Origin: Lineus longissimus
Lineage: Eukaryota; Nemertea; Pilidiophora; Heteronemertea; Lineidae
Length of the DNA: 64,000 nt
NCBI RefSeq assembly: GCF_910592395.1
Contig: NC_088309.1
Location: forward strand, 26,540,599 to 26,604,598
Direction: 5' to 3'
The position numbers and the translations under genes were made by a program. The notes under the pieces were generated by a model. The model saw only the letters and a list, made by a program, of their open reading frames with translations. It had not been told where the DNA came from and made no database searches. Positions 48,529-61,400 of this stretch are shown here, one piece after another; the stretch's first letter is position 1, and each line of letters begins with the position of its first letter.

Positions 48529-51500
48529 CTATCGCAAAACATGACATATAGTTTATACAGCTTTAAATTGAAGTCGTATGTTTTACAAAAAGAACAAGAT
48601 ATGGTATTTTTTCAAACCAGTGGAAGCTTTGTATTTCAAAACAAAAGCACATGATTTTAGCAAAACCAAATAAATACAACAACACTTAAGAGTAAAACTT
48701 CAGACATAATGATTGTAATCAATAACAGAAAAAAGAAAACGTGTAAAAAATAAAGAAAAAACCGTACGTGCAAACACTTTATTTTAATTCCTTGGGAAGA
48801 GATCTGAATTTAAAACTCCGAAATATCTTTTTGAAGACGAAACTGGAAAACAAAACCTACTACATAAAGAATTCAAAACAAATTATCAAACTTTTTTGCT
48901 TACCATGCTTACCTTGATTATATGGCGGGCCTGGAGTTTTGGCTATAATATTGGGATTGAACTTGTCTGTACCAAACTGTTGGTTGTCTACTTCATTGTA
49001 TGTCTTTGTAACCCAGCTTCTTGACGGCTCGGTTGTTTTTACCTCCGGCTTTATGGGTTTTGGTGGAATAGATTCTGCAATAAATTATGAAACTCGCATG
49101 AGTTCATGGAGGCTTTGGCTGCAGTAAAACTATTTATAATTCATTAGTCTGTATTTGTAGAATTATTTGATGTGGCTGGCCTATTTCCTACGTCAAGTGG
49201 GCTTTATCAGTATTTGGTTGGCTGGATATACCCTGAAAAAGAAGGTGCATCTTTGGATACATTGTTTTGCCTTAATCTACCGCAAAGAGAACGGTGCATT
49301 ATTGCAAGCTTAGCTAAATCGATAGGAGAGCTAAAGGCTTTCTGAACTGAAGTCAATTTGCATTGAAGGAAAATTACTGTTGAGATTCGTCACTAGATGA
49401 TTACGTTGCCATAGAGATGTTCTGAGAAAAGTACAAAAAGTTATTGCCTTGAGGACATTATGTCTTTTATTTGTGTCCTAACAATGTCACATACTTCGAG
49501 TGTGCTGTTCATCAGATGTTAATATTTGCTTTCCGAGAATCACGGGGCTAATTTTACCACCATCTCATTGATTCTATCCGGTAACTAGGCAATCAAAACG
49601 TAAGTGTCATTTAACATCAGTGATGATAGATCTAAAAGTATCCTTAACAAACTATCTTATCTAGTAGACTCATAATCCACACTGCACAGTTTAACTGACA
49701 AAAGGCTATGCACACATCTCAACAAAAGTAAGTTCCACCTTTTAATAATTGGTCATTCGAAATGATCCACAACAAAGCGATAGATATTTCAAGATACACC
49801 ACCACTATGGTCTGAGGTGCAGACATTGCTACATTGTTGTGACATAGACGTGTTTATGTTTTAGTTTTGCCGTCATTATCATCTGAATACTGTATTGTGC
49901 TTGTGTACTTTGTATTCACATTTGTACTACTTCGGCCAAATATGTTCCCAACAATAACCGTGTGGTCAATAATATCAGTATACTTGTGATGATCCTAGTG
50001 TCTGTAAGCTACCATTTGTCTGCGTCCAGTCTTTGTCCATCAATTAAGTGGACTGATCAGTATTCTAGATGAACCATTCTGTCTTTGCACCACGGATAAC
50101 CAATGACCCCCCTATTCATCTTGTGCCTTATCTCTCTGCTGCAATGTTTCGGCTGTCGAAGCACCTTCATGACCAGAATCTATAGGCACTTAATCTGTAG
50201 TCATAAAAAGGTGAAGAGGCCAGGGCTTTCTTATGGGGTTTCAGAGAACAAAGCAGTATGCAAATGGTTTAGTGCAAAAGTGGCTAAGCAACTGCTACAC
50301 GTAAGCTTGTACTCTTAAACACTGACTGATGCAAGGTGTACCGGATAGAGTTTCCAGCCCATTCGACATCAGTTTCAACAAGATATTTACAGTTTTGGTC
50401 ACAGTGACAGCAAATACATACAGAGGAGGAAGAGAATGGGTTCATAGCGAGTATGACAAATGCAATTCAAACGGTTTCAATATTTATTAATCTCGTATGG
50501 TTCCAATATTGATTTCTATTGTAAAGGAGGGACAGCTTTGCGACATCAACAGAAAGATTTGTCAAACAACCATTCCACAATTGGTTTAGTCAACATGTTT
50601 GGTTCGTTTCCTTTCATCATTTGAGTGATGATAATCTAGGATTGTCTTGGATATTGCGCACGAATATGACAGCTATGTTTAAGCCTTCTATGTACTGGGT
50701 ACAGCAGTATCGGCTGTAAATCGCAAAGGTGGGTCATACGTTTCATGATGAATATGTTTTACTTGTCTACACATTGTCGCAACTGATCTGCTCATCGTAT
50801 CGAAAACAACATCATTATGGTTCATCGTCTCGCTTAATTACTCGGTTGTGCTGCGTAACTGCCCATTTAGCAGAGGCTGATCGGAACATTGGAATGGAGA
50901 TGATTGTGTTATGTCTTAAATTACACTTGCACAACGATCAAGCAGTTGGCAGCAGACAACCAACATTACAAAAGGAATTCATAAAGTCTTTATTTATTTT
51001 TGATCCCATTTTGCCAATTTCTGCTTTTACTCTTTTCCTTACTTACCATGTAATAGCATAGTTCCTTCATCACTTCCCAACCCATTCGATGCTATACACG
51101 TATACTTTCCAAAGTCATCCTTCTTGAGGTCTTCTATTGTTAGGCTGAGCGATATTGTTCTTGTTCCTTCCTCAAAGGCTTCTATGGTGTATTTATTCGA
51201 TGTACCCGTTATTTCTTTACCATCCTTGCTCCAAAAGCTTCTTGCGTGAGGAAAGGCCGTGATTTTGCATTCGAGTATGGTTGCCTTTCCTTTCACCTGT
51301 CCTAGTTTTTTCGTAGTCAGGCGAACCTCTGGTGGAACTGTAATAGAAGGTAAAACGATGTGATGTTTCTGTTAGCAATGAGTTACACTTCACATCATGC
51401 ACATCAGTTAAAAAGGATAAATTCATCAACTTTTCTTCTGCAACAGGCAGACAATTCGATTAACTAAAATAAACATGAATCAACAAGTTTCATGGTTATT

Positions 51501-54500
51501 CAACGAGTAACTATCAAGGGAACCGTCTCATTCTAATCTAATTACACAGTTTTCAGATGTGGTCTTCTATAGTGTCACTGGCAAATTCAATTTAAATTCA
51601 ATGAGGGAGTTTGGAGAAGATGTGCTCTGTATCTAATGACTTATACATGGAAATGACTAATTCACACCAAGCTTGAATTCAGATGTTGCCCGTAGTCTGG
51701 TCCTGCAGACACACTTTAAGGTACACTCGTAAATAGTAGTCAGAACCAAATGCAAAATGGAGAAATTAGCCTACCAGTAGTGCGGGTAGTCTTTGAAATG
51801 ATACTCATTTGTGTTGAATAGCTACTTACAATGTACAGATACTTTCATCCTCCTGTCCACGTCCGGCTGCACGCCGTTACTTGCAGTACATTCATAGTAA
51901 TCATCACAATATCGTGAGACATTGTGGATTATGATCATTTCACCGCTCAAGCCAATCTCTGAAATGGACACAGTCAAAGTCTATGAGATATCGTTTTGTG
52001 ATAGTCGGTGTCAAAAAAGCTTTAATTTGTATTATATCAAACAAACCTCCAACAAACAGTACTGGACATTTCGATTGATAACAGATCAATTGGAAACTGG
52101 GTAGAATGTAGGATATTGTATTGGAAATGCCTTACCTGTCAGATGAAAAGAAACAGCTCATATCAATGTTTTTGTAAATGCTAACCTTGCATGTCAGTAT
52201 GTATTATAGCTTACAACAGGAGAAATTTTTTACTAGGCCGCAATTCACGTTTCGGTGTGATGAACTGTGCTATCTTAGATTGTTAATTTAATGTTTATAT
52301 GAAAGCCATGAGTGTCAATTTATTATTCATCATCGTTATTGTTCCTGGTGACTTTTCATACGCGACGCTTTTGGGTATAGTTTTAAGAAGGGTAAGTTTG
52401 GAACAGCCAAAACCGTTTTTCAAAATACACCCATTGATAGGTTTGGAAGCCCATGCAGGCTCACGAGACATTGCAGTAAGAAAGAGTGCATAATACTTTC
52501 AAAGTTCAAAGGAGTTCAACTGCATTCATGATGTTGTCGTTTGTTCCTTTCATAAATGATCGAGGAGGGATAAAAACGGCATGCTAGTGCAACCGAGGGT
52601 GGGGGATATTGATAATGAAGATGATATCTTGGGGCAAACGGTTATAAAATATTTGCTGAAGATAATTACTGCTGGATACGATGTGGTAAGCAACCGATGT
52701 GGTGCCAATACCAGAGGGCGAGACAGGCATAGGTGTGCGGATGGTGGGCATTAGCCAGTTGTATCACCCATCAGCAAGGTAATAAATGAACGATCCGTTG
52801 AGTTTCACAATGCCTGGGTTCTATGTAGTCCTACTTATTAAACATTTTGAACGATTAAAAGATGCATGGTATTGGTCTTCGTTTTTAATTAGGTTGAGAC
52901 GAAAATATGATGAATATTCTATAAGTTGTACGTGCTATCATTGAACATAAGGGTCGTTTTAATCGTGGTCTCAGTTTCCATCTTTTTTGACACAAATTTC
53001 ACCATGCGTCTCACGAAACCTGAAATTGCAAGTCGCATCAAACTGAAAACATCGCCATGCTGGGAGGAGGAAGGGAAGGGAATATAGATTGGAGATAGTG
53101 GGAGAGGGGCAGGATACCATTCAACAGGCTTCATGCAGAATAGTCACAACTCAACTCCAAAATGAACCCTATCGTTTTACAAAAGAATACACTTACAGTT
53201 CCGAAGGGGATAACAGAACGACTCACAATTTTTTCAAAACGACATCGACAAACCAAAGTACCTGATTATGAATAACATGGTGGACTAATGTATCAAAAAA
53301 CATATTTGAAGTAAGTCGTGGTAATCATTCAATGGTTTTCAATATATAACAGTATAGTTCAATATATAACTCCAGGGCCTACTCCACAAAGTTAGTGACT
53401 AGATTCCAACTTAAAACGTTTGGCGACATCATTTATTGATGATATATCGATCGCAATGCTACTAGGGCATGTATTTCATGCCCTTCCATAAAATGTTAAA
53501 TACTTGAACGCATTAGCAATAATTTGTCTCAGTTCAAAGTAGGCTCTGGCTTTTTGTGGGTTTTTTTGCCACTAGAAAGTAGGCTTTCTTGGATACATTT
53601 GAGCGTAGTGGCGTTTAAATCAGTTTTTTTCACAAATTGATTCAGGTGTACTCTGTGAATTCGGTACGTACATTAATTAACCTGTCATAGTGTGATACTC
53701 AAAATGTCTAGCATGTTATTCAGTCGCTGGTACAAGAACGCTAACTCGTCATACAATCAATCAATTCGAGGCAGCGTTACCAAGGATCAGAGAGTAAAAA
53801 ACTGTAACATGGTGGAGCCTTTCCAAGATAATGTGCACATACGTTTAAAGATACAAAAGTTTGCTTCAGATTCAGTGTCTGTTGATCGACCTCGTTAATT
53901 TTACATGCGTATACATGAATATGAATAAAACATGTATAGTGCTTTAAAGTTACATGTAGACCAAAGGAGTTTATTTATGGTAGTGGAATTTGATGAGAAG
54001 AAGTAGGCAATTAGGAGAAAACTTGTACTTGAAAATTGAAGTAGCATTGTTATCTAACGATTGAAACATGTTAGCTTATGTCTGAGACGAACAGGGTAAC
54101 ATTATACAAACGAATCTAATATAATTGTGTGCAACCATATTACGACCACAACTTACAACAACGTTCAGCACTTCAGAAGGACGATAATGCTAGAACATTG
54201 ACATAGCTAGGATTCGAATGCACCAATAATTAGGGCATCGTATTAAAATCAGGATACCCCGACCTAGGAAATAGACTTATAATAAAACATAGTGAAAGAA
54301 ACTACAATAGCTTTGAAGTGGATGTAAAACCCACATGCTGGACTATTTGATATGCCTAAGTCATGGCTTTCTTAAATCAAATTGCCTAAGTCAGATATAA
54401 AACTGCCTAAGTCGCATTTAAGTATTTGTCAAACTGCCTAAGTAATCTCGACCCGTTGTGTAACACCAGCAAGACATATCATAAATTGCATGTATATTGT

Positions 54501-57500
54501 CATGTTTAAACATGTTATTCTAAGTCAGCTGCAAAATAGATTTGAAATAGTTAAGAAACAAGTTTTTTCAATTTTTTTCAAAAGTAGAAGATATGACTTG
54601 GGCAATCATTTTACGAGATGACGATTTGCAATCTTAACATATTTCATAGAGAATCATCGTATATTGCTTGTTTTGTTTCATTTCATGCCAGGCCACTCTG
54701 AATCATGCTAGCTAGATCAGGCAAACACAATGGAAAACCTCACCCATAATGACATGCTGACATACCTTCACCGTTTTTTCAAAGGCACTTGCTAACAATC
54801 TCCCTTGAAAGCATTGATGCATTTTGCATGCTATCTACTTCCCGTAACCACTGTGCAGGATAGTGTGTGATATGAAACGGTCGCTCTTTTTAAAAGTGAT
54901 CTTATTGCTCATGGTGGTTCATTTGAAATTACAATATTTCAATTAATGACTGTTATTTTTATTCGCTGTTCTGTACGATGACCTCTGTTTGCCTATTGTA
55001 TTAATCTGATGCCACTGCATTATCTTTGGCATTATTATCAGGTTTTCGAATATTGAGAAGTTGCATTTTGGTGACAAATACGACAAATTGATATGTACAA
55101 ATCTACTTTCTTATAAAGCGATTTTAAACTGTGTGCAATGTACTGTCTTAAAGTTTATTCATTCCCCAAACTAATCCAGAAACATATATAAAGCGACACA
55201 TTTGACCGCACATACCAGTACCGCTCTACAATTGAGCAAGTCACAGGCTGTTCCACTGTGCCGGGGCACTTCCCGGCATCAAGTGTCATTGGTGCTGTAT
55301 TATTTCAGTAATAGATTCTAATGTTATATAGTTTGACCGAGAACCATATCATAATGGAGACTTTAAATGCCATGCTTATCTTTAGTTACATACTTCCTCC
55401 TTGCCCACAGTCCCACGTTGGGTGCAAGACAGCCACCCTCTCTTTGTCATAGCTCCACCAAGAGATTCGTTCTCCTGTGAAGAAAAATACATTTTAATTT
55501 TTTATATGTTTTTTTTATTTTCTGAGGTCTCTTGTTTGTCACTTTCTTGGAAAGACTCCGTTTAGCATTCCTTTTGCCTGGCCGATGCACACCAAAACGC
55601 AAGACGCAAAAAGACGAAGTGATATTCGCAGGCGACGGATGGAGTGGATTCCTGTTCGTGATCTCCAGAGCCTGTGAATATCAGGTCCGCTTCAAAATCT
55701 TGCGTTCCAGTGGGTAATAGCCTGATACTTACTCTGTTTTTCCTTATTGCCTCTATATTTACGGTCTTTCTTAGGATTCCACCTTACTGACTTGCCAGTG
55801 ATTCCTTTAGTGGCGTGGCATGCAGGCTGAGAATGACCCCATTCTGGAACAGGGTAGCAATACAACCCGTCAAAAACTGATGGTGGCGGGGCCCCGCCTT
55901 TCAAAATACATCCAAATACAAGGCGCTATTTTCAAAGTTTTCTTGAAGAACGGCTCTTGTTGACTTGTTTGGGCGAGCATTTTGTTACCCTTTATAAATC
56001 ATCTTAATCGTTTGCTGAGTCATTTCTAATATTGCCGCAATGACATGGATATGTTGAAATATCAGAGCGTCAGCACCCATTACTTTCGGTATTTATCAAC
56101 GTATTTTAAGCTACTTCAACATAGATATAATAAATGTGGGTTCAAGACCAGCTCGAGTCATGCACGACAAATGTTCAGTCAGTTGCAATGATAGGCAAAA
56201 GTCCATTATTTTCAACATCAAAAAGTTGGTTTCATGAAGCTATAAGCCAGAACCTCTCGTGAACGTTAAAAATAGACGCCCTTGATATTTGAGTGATTTT
56301 GGAGTTGTTGGTCAAGTTACCAGCAATATATAAACCATCGGCGTTTGAAGGGTATGCAATATAAATGACAGCGGAAAATGGGTATGGAAGGTTTGTGCTT
56401 TGGTTGTGCATGTTGTTACTGTGTATGGTTGGGTTGTGTGCATTGGTTGGTTGGTTTACAACTGAAATTCTGCAAAACACCTGTTTGAACTTAGCAAATC
56501 AGTATATCCTATTTGCTTGATATTTACTCAGGTTGCTTTTATTTTTAGCACTTGTGATATAATAATGATAATGAAAAGCGACTGATTTAAATGCTTGTTC
56601 AATAGTGAGTCAAAATAAAACTTAACTGGCGCATCTCATTTTCTAATGTTCGCCTCCAAAGGTTTCTGTTCGTAATATACTGTTCTCGTTTGAAATTTCC
56701 CATGATTTTGATATTTCCATTAAAGAAGATAGACACTTGGGACTTTTAGTCGGCCAGGAAATTCAAATTAAGGTATTGAAATGTCAGTAAAAGAAAAGCC
56801 CTTCACATAAGTGTTAACCAGAGGAAATTATCTGATTGAAAATAACACCCTGTTTGATGTTTTTCATGTTGGAAATGAAGAAAAGGAACACTGACTATCT
56901 TCGCGCTGTTTTACATGAATCTCAGTTGATATGGATATATGTAAACAAGTTGTGGTAAAATTGTAAATTATGTCAGAATTATATTCACATCAATTTCACT
57001 CGCATTTTTCCTTTCCTTTCCACACCCTTTTCAAACAAAACAAGCACAAATGAAGAGATAATTCAGTCTATGAAAATGTGAACAGAACAAGAACTCAGAC
57101 AGGACAACTGACTCACTCTGTAATTAATTGATAAGTAATATGTTTATACATTTAACTCAATGATAGTCTAATGTGTACAAATGGCAAGGACTGAAGGCAT
57201 TGCTGGGGCGATGTTCTTTTTGGCGATCAAGTTTCACGAAACAAAAATATGGTAAGCACATGCTATTTCAAAATGATGGTAAGCCATATGGTCGAAAAAC
57301 CAATAGAAAGGCTATACTTCTGGTGCTGAAATATCGCAATATCTACCCAGAGAATAGATTGACAATGTAAATGCAGTTGATATCCAATTTGGTTCTGGTT
57401 AACTCTCATTCAGGCAAGGTTGACACCTTCTTCTCTGACAATTGGACAAGTTTTCGATATTGTTTATTTGAATAATGATATGCGTAGATACATAAAGTCA

Positions 57501-58457
57501 CCAGAAAAATAGTTTCCAATTTCGAGAAGAGAATGCCTTTCACTAACCCTCTTACTTCAGAGTAGCTGTCTGGCAGTGCGATCAGTCATTGTCAGTAAGG
57601 TTTGCTACTGGTGGATAGGGATATTGGCGTGGTAAGTTCTAGGTGCATTTAGGTGTTGAGGTGAAGAATAGAGGATCAAGTTAGTTGAGGTAAAGTCTAC
57701 AGTATTTGGGTATTTGTGTGCTGGAATATTGATCATTGCATACATACAGCCTGCTTTGAGAAAAAGCAATCGAAGAACGTTTCTGCAACGGTTTGGTTAT
57801 TCGTTTGATATAATAGCTAATATAACTGTTTTCTACAGATTATTATGACGGTTTTCCATCACTAAACATAATGCCATTCTTGCTGTTATATGTACTTCCA
57901 TGTAAATATATCAAATGTGTTGATGAATAGAGGAAAAAAATAGATGCCTTTGATATTTGAATGTCATAGTCGTGAATTGTAGAGCAGTTTGAATGGTCTC
58001 GATGTAACTAATGGACTCAATCTGTAACACGTTCCGTTAATAATACGGTCCAATACAACCTTAAGGTTCGCCCAGTTGAGGTTGCGAGAACCTGGCTCCA
58101 CGAAAGAGCAACTTCATTTGGTTCGGATATCGTTTCCAAAATAATTTGGGATATGAAAATACTATAAGATGCTGAGTGTTTTGATTATCTCTGAAAGCAG
58201 GCTGTATGTTGTTAACTTATCACACACACATCCATCACACATTACACACACAGCTGACAAGACAAACAACATGAACCCTCTGGAATCAGCATAATATGAC
58301 TTACGTTCTTTCTCCCCTGCCCTCTCTTTACTTGGTAATCTGTACCATGTGATTGAGGGTTGGGGAATACCTGTAGCATTACAAACGAGTTGTACCGTGT
58401 CGCCTTCCCGAACTGTAACGTCATCACTGGACAGATCGTCAAGGATCTGCGGTGCAA
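48363..58457 (-). CDS. Lachesin/IgLON-type Ig-superfamily adhesion protein, spliced gene, 5' part outside window
   Basis: Five exons on the minus strand join at 58457-58305, 51958-51830, 51337-51047, 49074-48913 and 48472-48363. Together they give about 280 residues: Ig domain 2, Ig domain 3, a proline-rich linker and a tail. All four introns (about 6.35 kb, 0.49 kb, 1.97 kb and 0.44 kb) are phase 1 with GTAAGT or GTAAGC donors. The split codons rebuild VHFPPEV at the Ig2-Ig3 border, a junction typical of Lachesin and IgLON proteins. Members of this family are three-Ig-domain surface glycoproteins of nervous system and epithelia that mediate adhesion, usually by a GPI anchor. The Ig1 and signal-peptide exons must lie at higher coordinates; I found no Ig1-like YxCQ exon up to 64000. 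The family assignment is firm; orthology to a particular member is not resolved. Confidence 0.9.
48913..49074 (-). CDS. Exon: proline-rich linker after Ig domain 3
   Basis: The acceptor reads aatttattgcag and the donor GTAAGC; the exon is 162 nt, phase 1 to 1. It encodes (E)SIPPKPIKPEVKTTEPS through WVTKTYNEVDNQQFG to AKTPGPPYNQ. It is hydrophilic, rich in Pro, Thr and Lys, without cysteine. Continuing from LLH it gives LLHESIPPKP, which matches the YEIPTPTT-type linker that follows Ig3 in Lachesin-like proteins. It would be a stalk between the Ig domains and the C-terminus. The splice borders and phase fit the neighbours exactly; sequence similarity in such linkers is low, so the call rests mainly on gene structure. 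Confidence 0.8.
51047..51337 (-). CDS. Exon: complete Ig domain 3
   Basis: The acceptor reads ttctattacag and the donor GTAAGT; the exon is 291 nt, phase 1 to 1. One exon carries a whole I-set domain: PPEVRLTTKKLGQVKGKA, then TILECKITAFP (B-strand Cys), FWSKDGKEI (C-strand Trp), ISLSLTIEDLKKDDFG, KYTCIASNGLG (F-strand Cys) and TMLLH. DxGxYxC is kept as DDFGKYTC. The domain ends with the SNGLGSDEGTMLLH segment that corresponds to SLGETDGTIRLYE in Lachesin proteins. The trailing G joins AA of the linker exon to give Glu. Confidence 0.94.
51830..51958 (-). CDS. Exon: Ig domain 2, second half (E to G strands)
   Basis: The acceptor reads gtccatttcag and the donor GTAAGT; the exon is 129 nt, phase 1 to 1. 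It encodes IGLSGEMIIIHNVSRY followed by CDDYYECTASNGV, then VSVH. The YxC motif supplies the F-strand cysteine that pairs with LVC of the upstream exon. ASNGV(x)PDV is a family signature at the end of Ig2. NVS is a second possible N-glycosylation site. An extra cysteine in RYCDDYYEC is unusual and could be unpaired. The final T joins TT of the next exon to give Phe (VHFPPEV). Confidence 0.92.
54353..54443. repeat. TGCCTAAGTC repeat family, copy 2 (four units)
   Basis: TGCCTAAG(TC/TA) appears four times, at 54353, 54383, 54404 and 54435, spaced 30, 21 and 31 bases. The flanking TTAAATCAAA matches the inverted TTTGATTTA in the copy near 2413. It lies in the intron that splits Ig domain 2. Confidence 0.8.
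55394..55474 (-). pseudogene. Exon-like 81-nt segment paired with the Ig2 ghost exon
   Basis: A pyrimidine-rich acceptor (tatttttcttcacag) and a GTATGT donor bound 81 nt with a phase 1 to 1 open frame. It encodes (R)ERISWWSYDKERV, then AVLHPTWDCGQGG. Joined to the segment at 55733 it rebuilds an Arg codon without a stop, and it could run on into the real exon at 51958. WDC could stand for the YxC of an Ig F strand, but nothing else matches, and inclusion with the upstream pair would disrupt Ig domain 2. It could be a cassette, a pseudo-exon or chance. Confidence 0.22.
55733..55897 (-). pseudogene. Possible second copy of the Ig2 first-half exon inside the Ig2-splitting intron
   Basis: An open frame ends at a strong GTAAGT donor (CAGA/GTAAGT) in phase 1 and can begin after an AG at 55898 (weak) or at 55844 (gctaccctgttccag, better), also in phase 1. 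It encodes VPEWGHSQPACHATKGIT, GKSVRWNPKKD and RGNKEKQ. Set against the real exon (VREGDTVQLVCNATGIP, SITWYR, AGEKEQ) it shares C.AT, GI, S..W and G.KE.Q with the same Cys-Trp spacing plus one residue. By eye about 11 of 29 positions agree. It may be an alternative exon or a decayed duplicate. The similarity is modest and could be chance. Confidence 0.35.
58305..58457 (-). CDS. Exon: Ig domain 2, first half (A to C' strands)
   Basis: The acceptor reads cattttcag and the donor GTAAGT; the exon is 153 nt, phase 1 to 1. It starts (V)APQILDDLSSDDVTVREG and runs on through LVCNATG and ITWYRL. This is the Ig B-strand cysteine and C-strand tryptophan pattern, 12 residues apart, with the VREGDTV lead seen in Lachesin/IgLON second domains. 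NAT is a possible N-glycosylation site. The terminal C joins AG of the next exon to give Gln in GEKEQIGLSGE. The gene's first Ig domain should precede this exon but is outside the window. Confidence 0.92.
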
Positions 58458-61400
58458 CTGAAAATGAAAAGAGGAAACGTTTTGATACATTCCCAGATCC
58501 AAAATATGGATAAGTTTGTTCTAAGATTGTTAGTTAAGATCTGATTCAGTTTTTCGACATTAGCATGTACGTTCGTTACATGACTCTTGTAAGATTTGGG
58601 AATCGTATGAAGAGTCTCATCTCGGTTTCCGGCCAGGGTATTGATGCATTGCGATCATCATTGTCCTTGTTATCTGTCTCATTGAAGACGGACATTATAC
58701 GTTAAGTCGAGAGCGTTAGTTGAGAAGACAGTTGGTGGTACACTTAAAGTCCACGACGACCATCAATCATAAGAAAGAAACAGGCGTTTTCACATTTGGA
58801 GCTGTTCCGGACTTGATTCTTGGTATGGAAGCTAGTAATGAAACTTCCCTTCAAGCAAAAAGCGCGTCGAATGTACCACCTCCGGGAACTATTGAGTTTT
58901 AAGGTTCTAGCAACAATATAGTCTTTCCGTTACATCTTGTAAGTTGGCAAAATGCTGTATAAGAAATAACTGTTAAGGAAATGCACGGATATTTGATGAA
59001 GCAATATTTTCTTTTCAAGCTTACATCATGCCACCCGAGGCTTGTAATAATTACACGCACGTTGTGAACAGTTCTTGAAGTGGCAGAAAAAACTTTAATG
59101 TTGCATCTCCTGTTATGGATCCAATTGAAGTACCTCATTATCCTTTCTAGCTCTGTGTTACATCTACCTGCAGCTGCTTACTGCTGATTGAACACAGCTT
59201 AGGTTTCAAAATACGACACTTGTGAACAACATGAAGGAATCGAGACAATTATGAAGGATATCAACGTTTTCCATTACTTCGAATTCAATTATTTTGCTCA
59301 CTTTAAGATTGACTTGGGGGTATTTTAGAAATATGTGGATGGCATTATCAAAATAAAGCCGACTTTGTCACGTACCCTTTTTGTACCAAAACTTTCTTAC
59401 CGCAGAGGGTGTTGCGCTGTGCAAACGAAGCTGATATCCTTCCTCATAAGAGGGATATCCTTATCAGAAATTCTTCAATCAGCAATGCCAGGGGGTGATA
59501 ATTTGAATCTAATACGTATCACTATCATAGCTTGTTTTGTCCGGAATAAATGAGTTTCAACCAAGGCTGGTGTGTATCACACTGGTTTTATTGCAATTGC
59601 ACCGAAATCTTCTGAATCTAACCCAACTGAACAAGTTGACGTTTATCGGGGACGTACCAAGCAGAACCATGATAATTTCAAACATATATTGCCTCTTGTC
59701 AGTCCATGCAGGGTTGACATGTCATCAATTTATCATCTCACGCAGAAACCGCTGCTGTTTTGTGTATAATATTGCAATGGTTTTGATGGTTATTATGAGA
59801 ATGGAAAACGTGCACAGTGAACACACTACAATGCACAAAGCCTGGATTATTTTGATTAAAAATCCATTCAATCGATGGATCATATATGGCTGGAAATGCC
59901 GCCAGAAGTGGCAAAGATGGCTAACACTTACAACCAAACATTGTCATTAATCAGTAATTAGACGGAAATTGTTGCAATTTCTCAAACCAGTCAATAAATT
60001 TTCCAATTCTCTAATGGAAATGTTATGTTAGAGCCGTAATCTTTACAGAATATTTGCAATAGAATTTCCTTCGTTGAAATCAATAAAGACATCCATCACC
60101 TCGCGAGCTACTTGTAACATGTGTTACTTGCGGTGAACGGCCATTGTCGTGTGTGGTAAGTTCCGCAACCAACGACTTTTGTCCTTCCTTGCTATAAAAA
60201 ATTATTGGCATGACAATAAAAAATGTCAACGTTGATATCATTTCACAACGACATTCCAGGTCTAAAAGAAACGAAGCTACAATCAGACATTGCGGCGCAT
60301 AATAGTAAAGTGCGCCGTTGTCCTCCTTTTGGTTAAGCAACCGTAGTAGAAATTGAAGAGGGATGCAATATTTATATATCATCACGTTTAATAATATAAA
60401 TCAAGAGGATATAACATGCATATCAAAACACATCATTTTGAACATTTCATCAGTAAAAAAGAGGGGTTTTTTGCGGAGTTTAAGCTTTTCCTTTGATTCA
60501 TTTCGCCGTTTGTTGTCACTTGGGATAAACCTTTAGAAATATGATTAACGCGTATCATTTATGTTGTGACATTTTGAAATTCAGGAGTAGTTCACTTGAA
60601 TACTTTTAACCTTAAGGACTGTGTGTGATATCAGTAAGCTTGTGGTTCCCGTGGGCAAAATGGAATGAACTAAAATAATGTTTGTTGGCTTAGCATAATG
60701 TCGTCGGCTTTTAACTTTATTATCTTAGAAGGATGAACGCTTGGATGTACACTTCAGAATGTTATCGTTCTTGATATACTGGTAGTATAGTTTGAGAGTG
60801 TGAAAGACATTCTTTTAAAGATAAGTGAAGATGCCATAGAGAAGCTGTGGACGACGATTAATGCATATTCAAAAGCTTAGGTCATACGGTGTTAATGATT
60901 GTAACGGAAAATACGTCTACCTCGTTTTGATGACAGTGGTCCTTATTGTCACAACAATTTTATCTTGGAGCCCTTCTAAAGAATCCTAATAGCTCGCTGT
61001 AGGTCCTTGTTGTCAAATCAAGAATGCTAGGGTAGTTCGATCAACAGCTGTTCTCATCATATCGGACTAATAGCATGAGCCGGTCTAATACGTACAGTTT
61101 TCCTGTCAATTGCATTCAACAATAAAGCCATTAATACGACCTGACAGCAATGTACTATATTTCAAGTGGATTTACCCTGATTATTGTGAATGCCATCGAA
61201 ATTGGCAAAGTGCTCCTAACGATAAGGAAAATATTGAGACAAGACAAAGACAGAATTGATTGTACATTAATGTAGCTATCCTGATAAATTGCACCACAAA
61301 TCCTCTCCAACTCAGGGTGACAGCACGGCCGGTGTTTCGATATGGATATTGGCTGCATTTGACAGTCACCTGGATTTGGGCGGATATGTGACAAATGCAG

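Larger units (their letters stand above)
51959..58304 (-). other. Intron splitting Ig domain 2
   Basis: This 6.35-kb intron lies between the two Ig2 half-exons. It contains the ghost exon pair at 55.4-55.9 kb, a cluster of TGCCTAAGTC copies at 54353-54443 and a duplicated TTCAATATATAAC near 53338-53370. Otherwise it is AT-rich sequence in which I see no gene. Confidence 0.7.
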
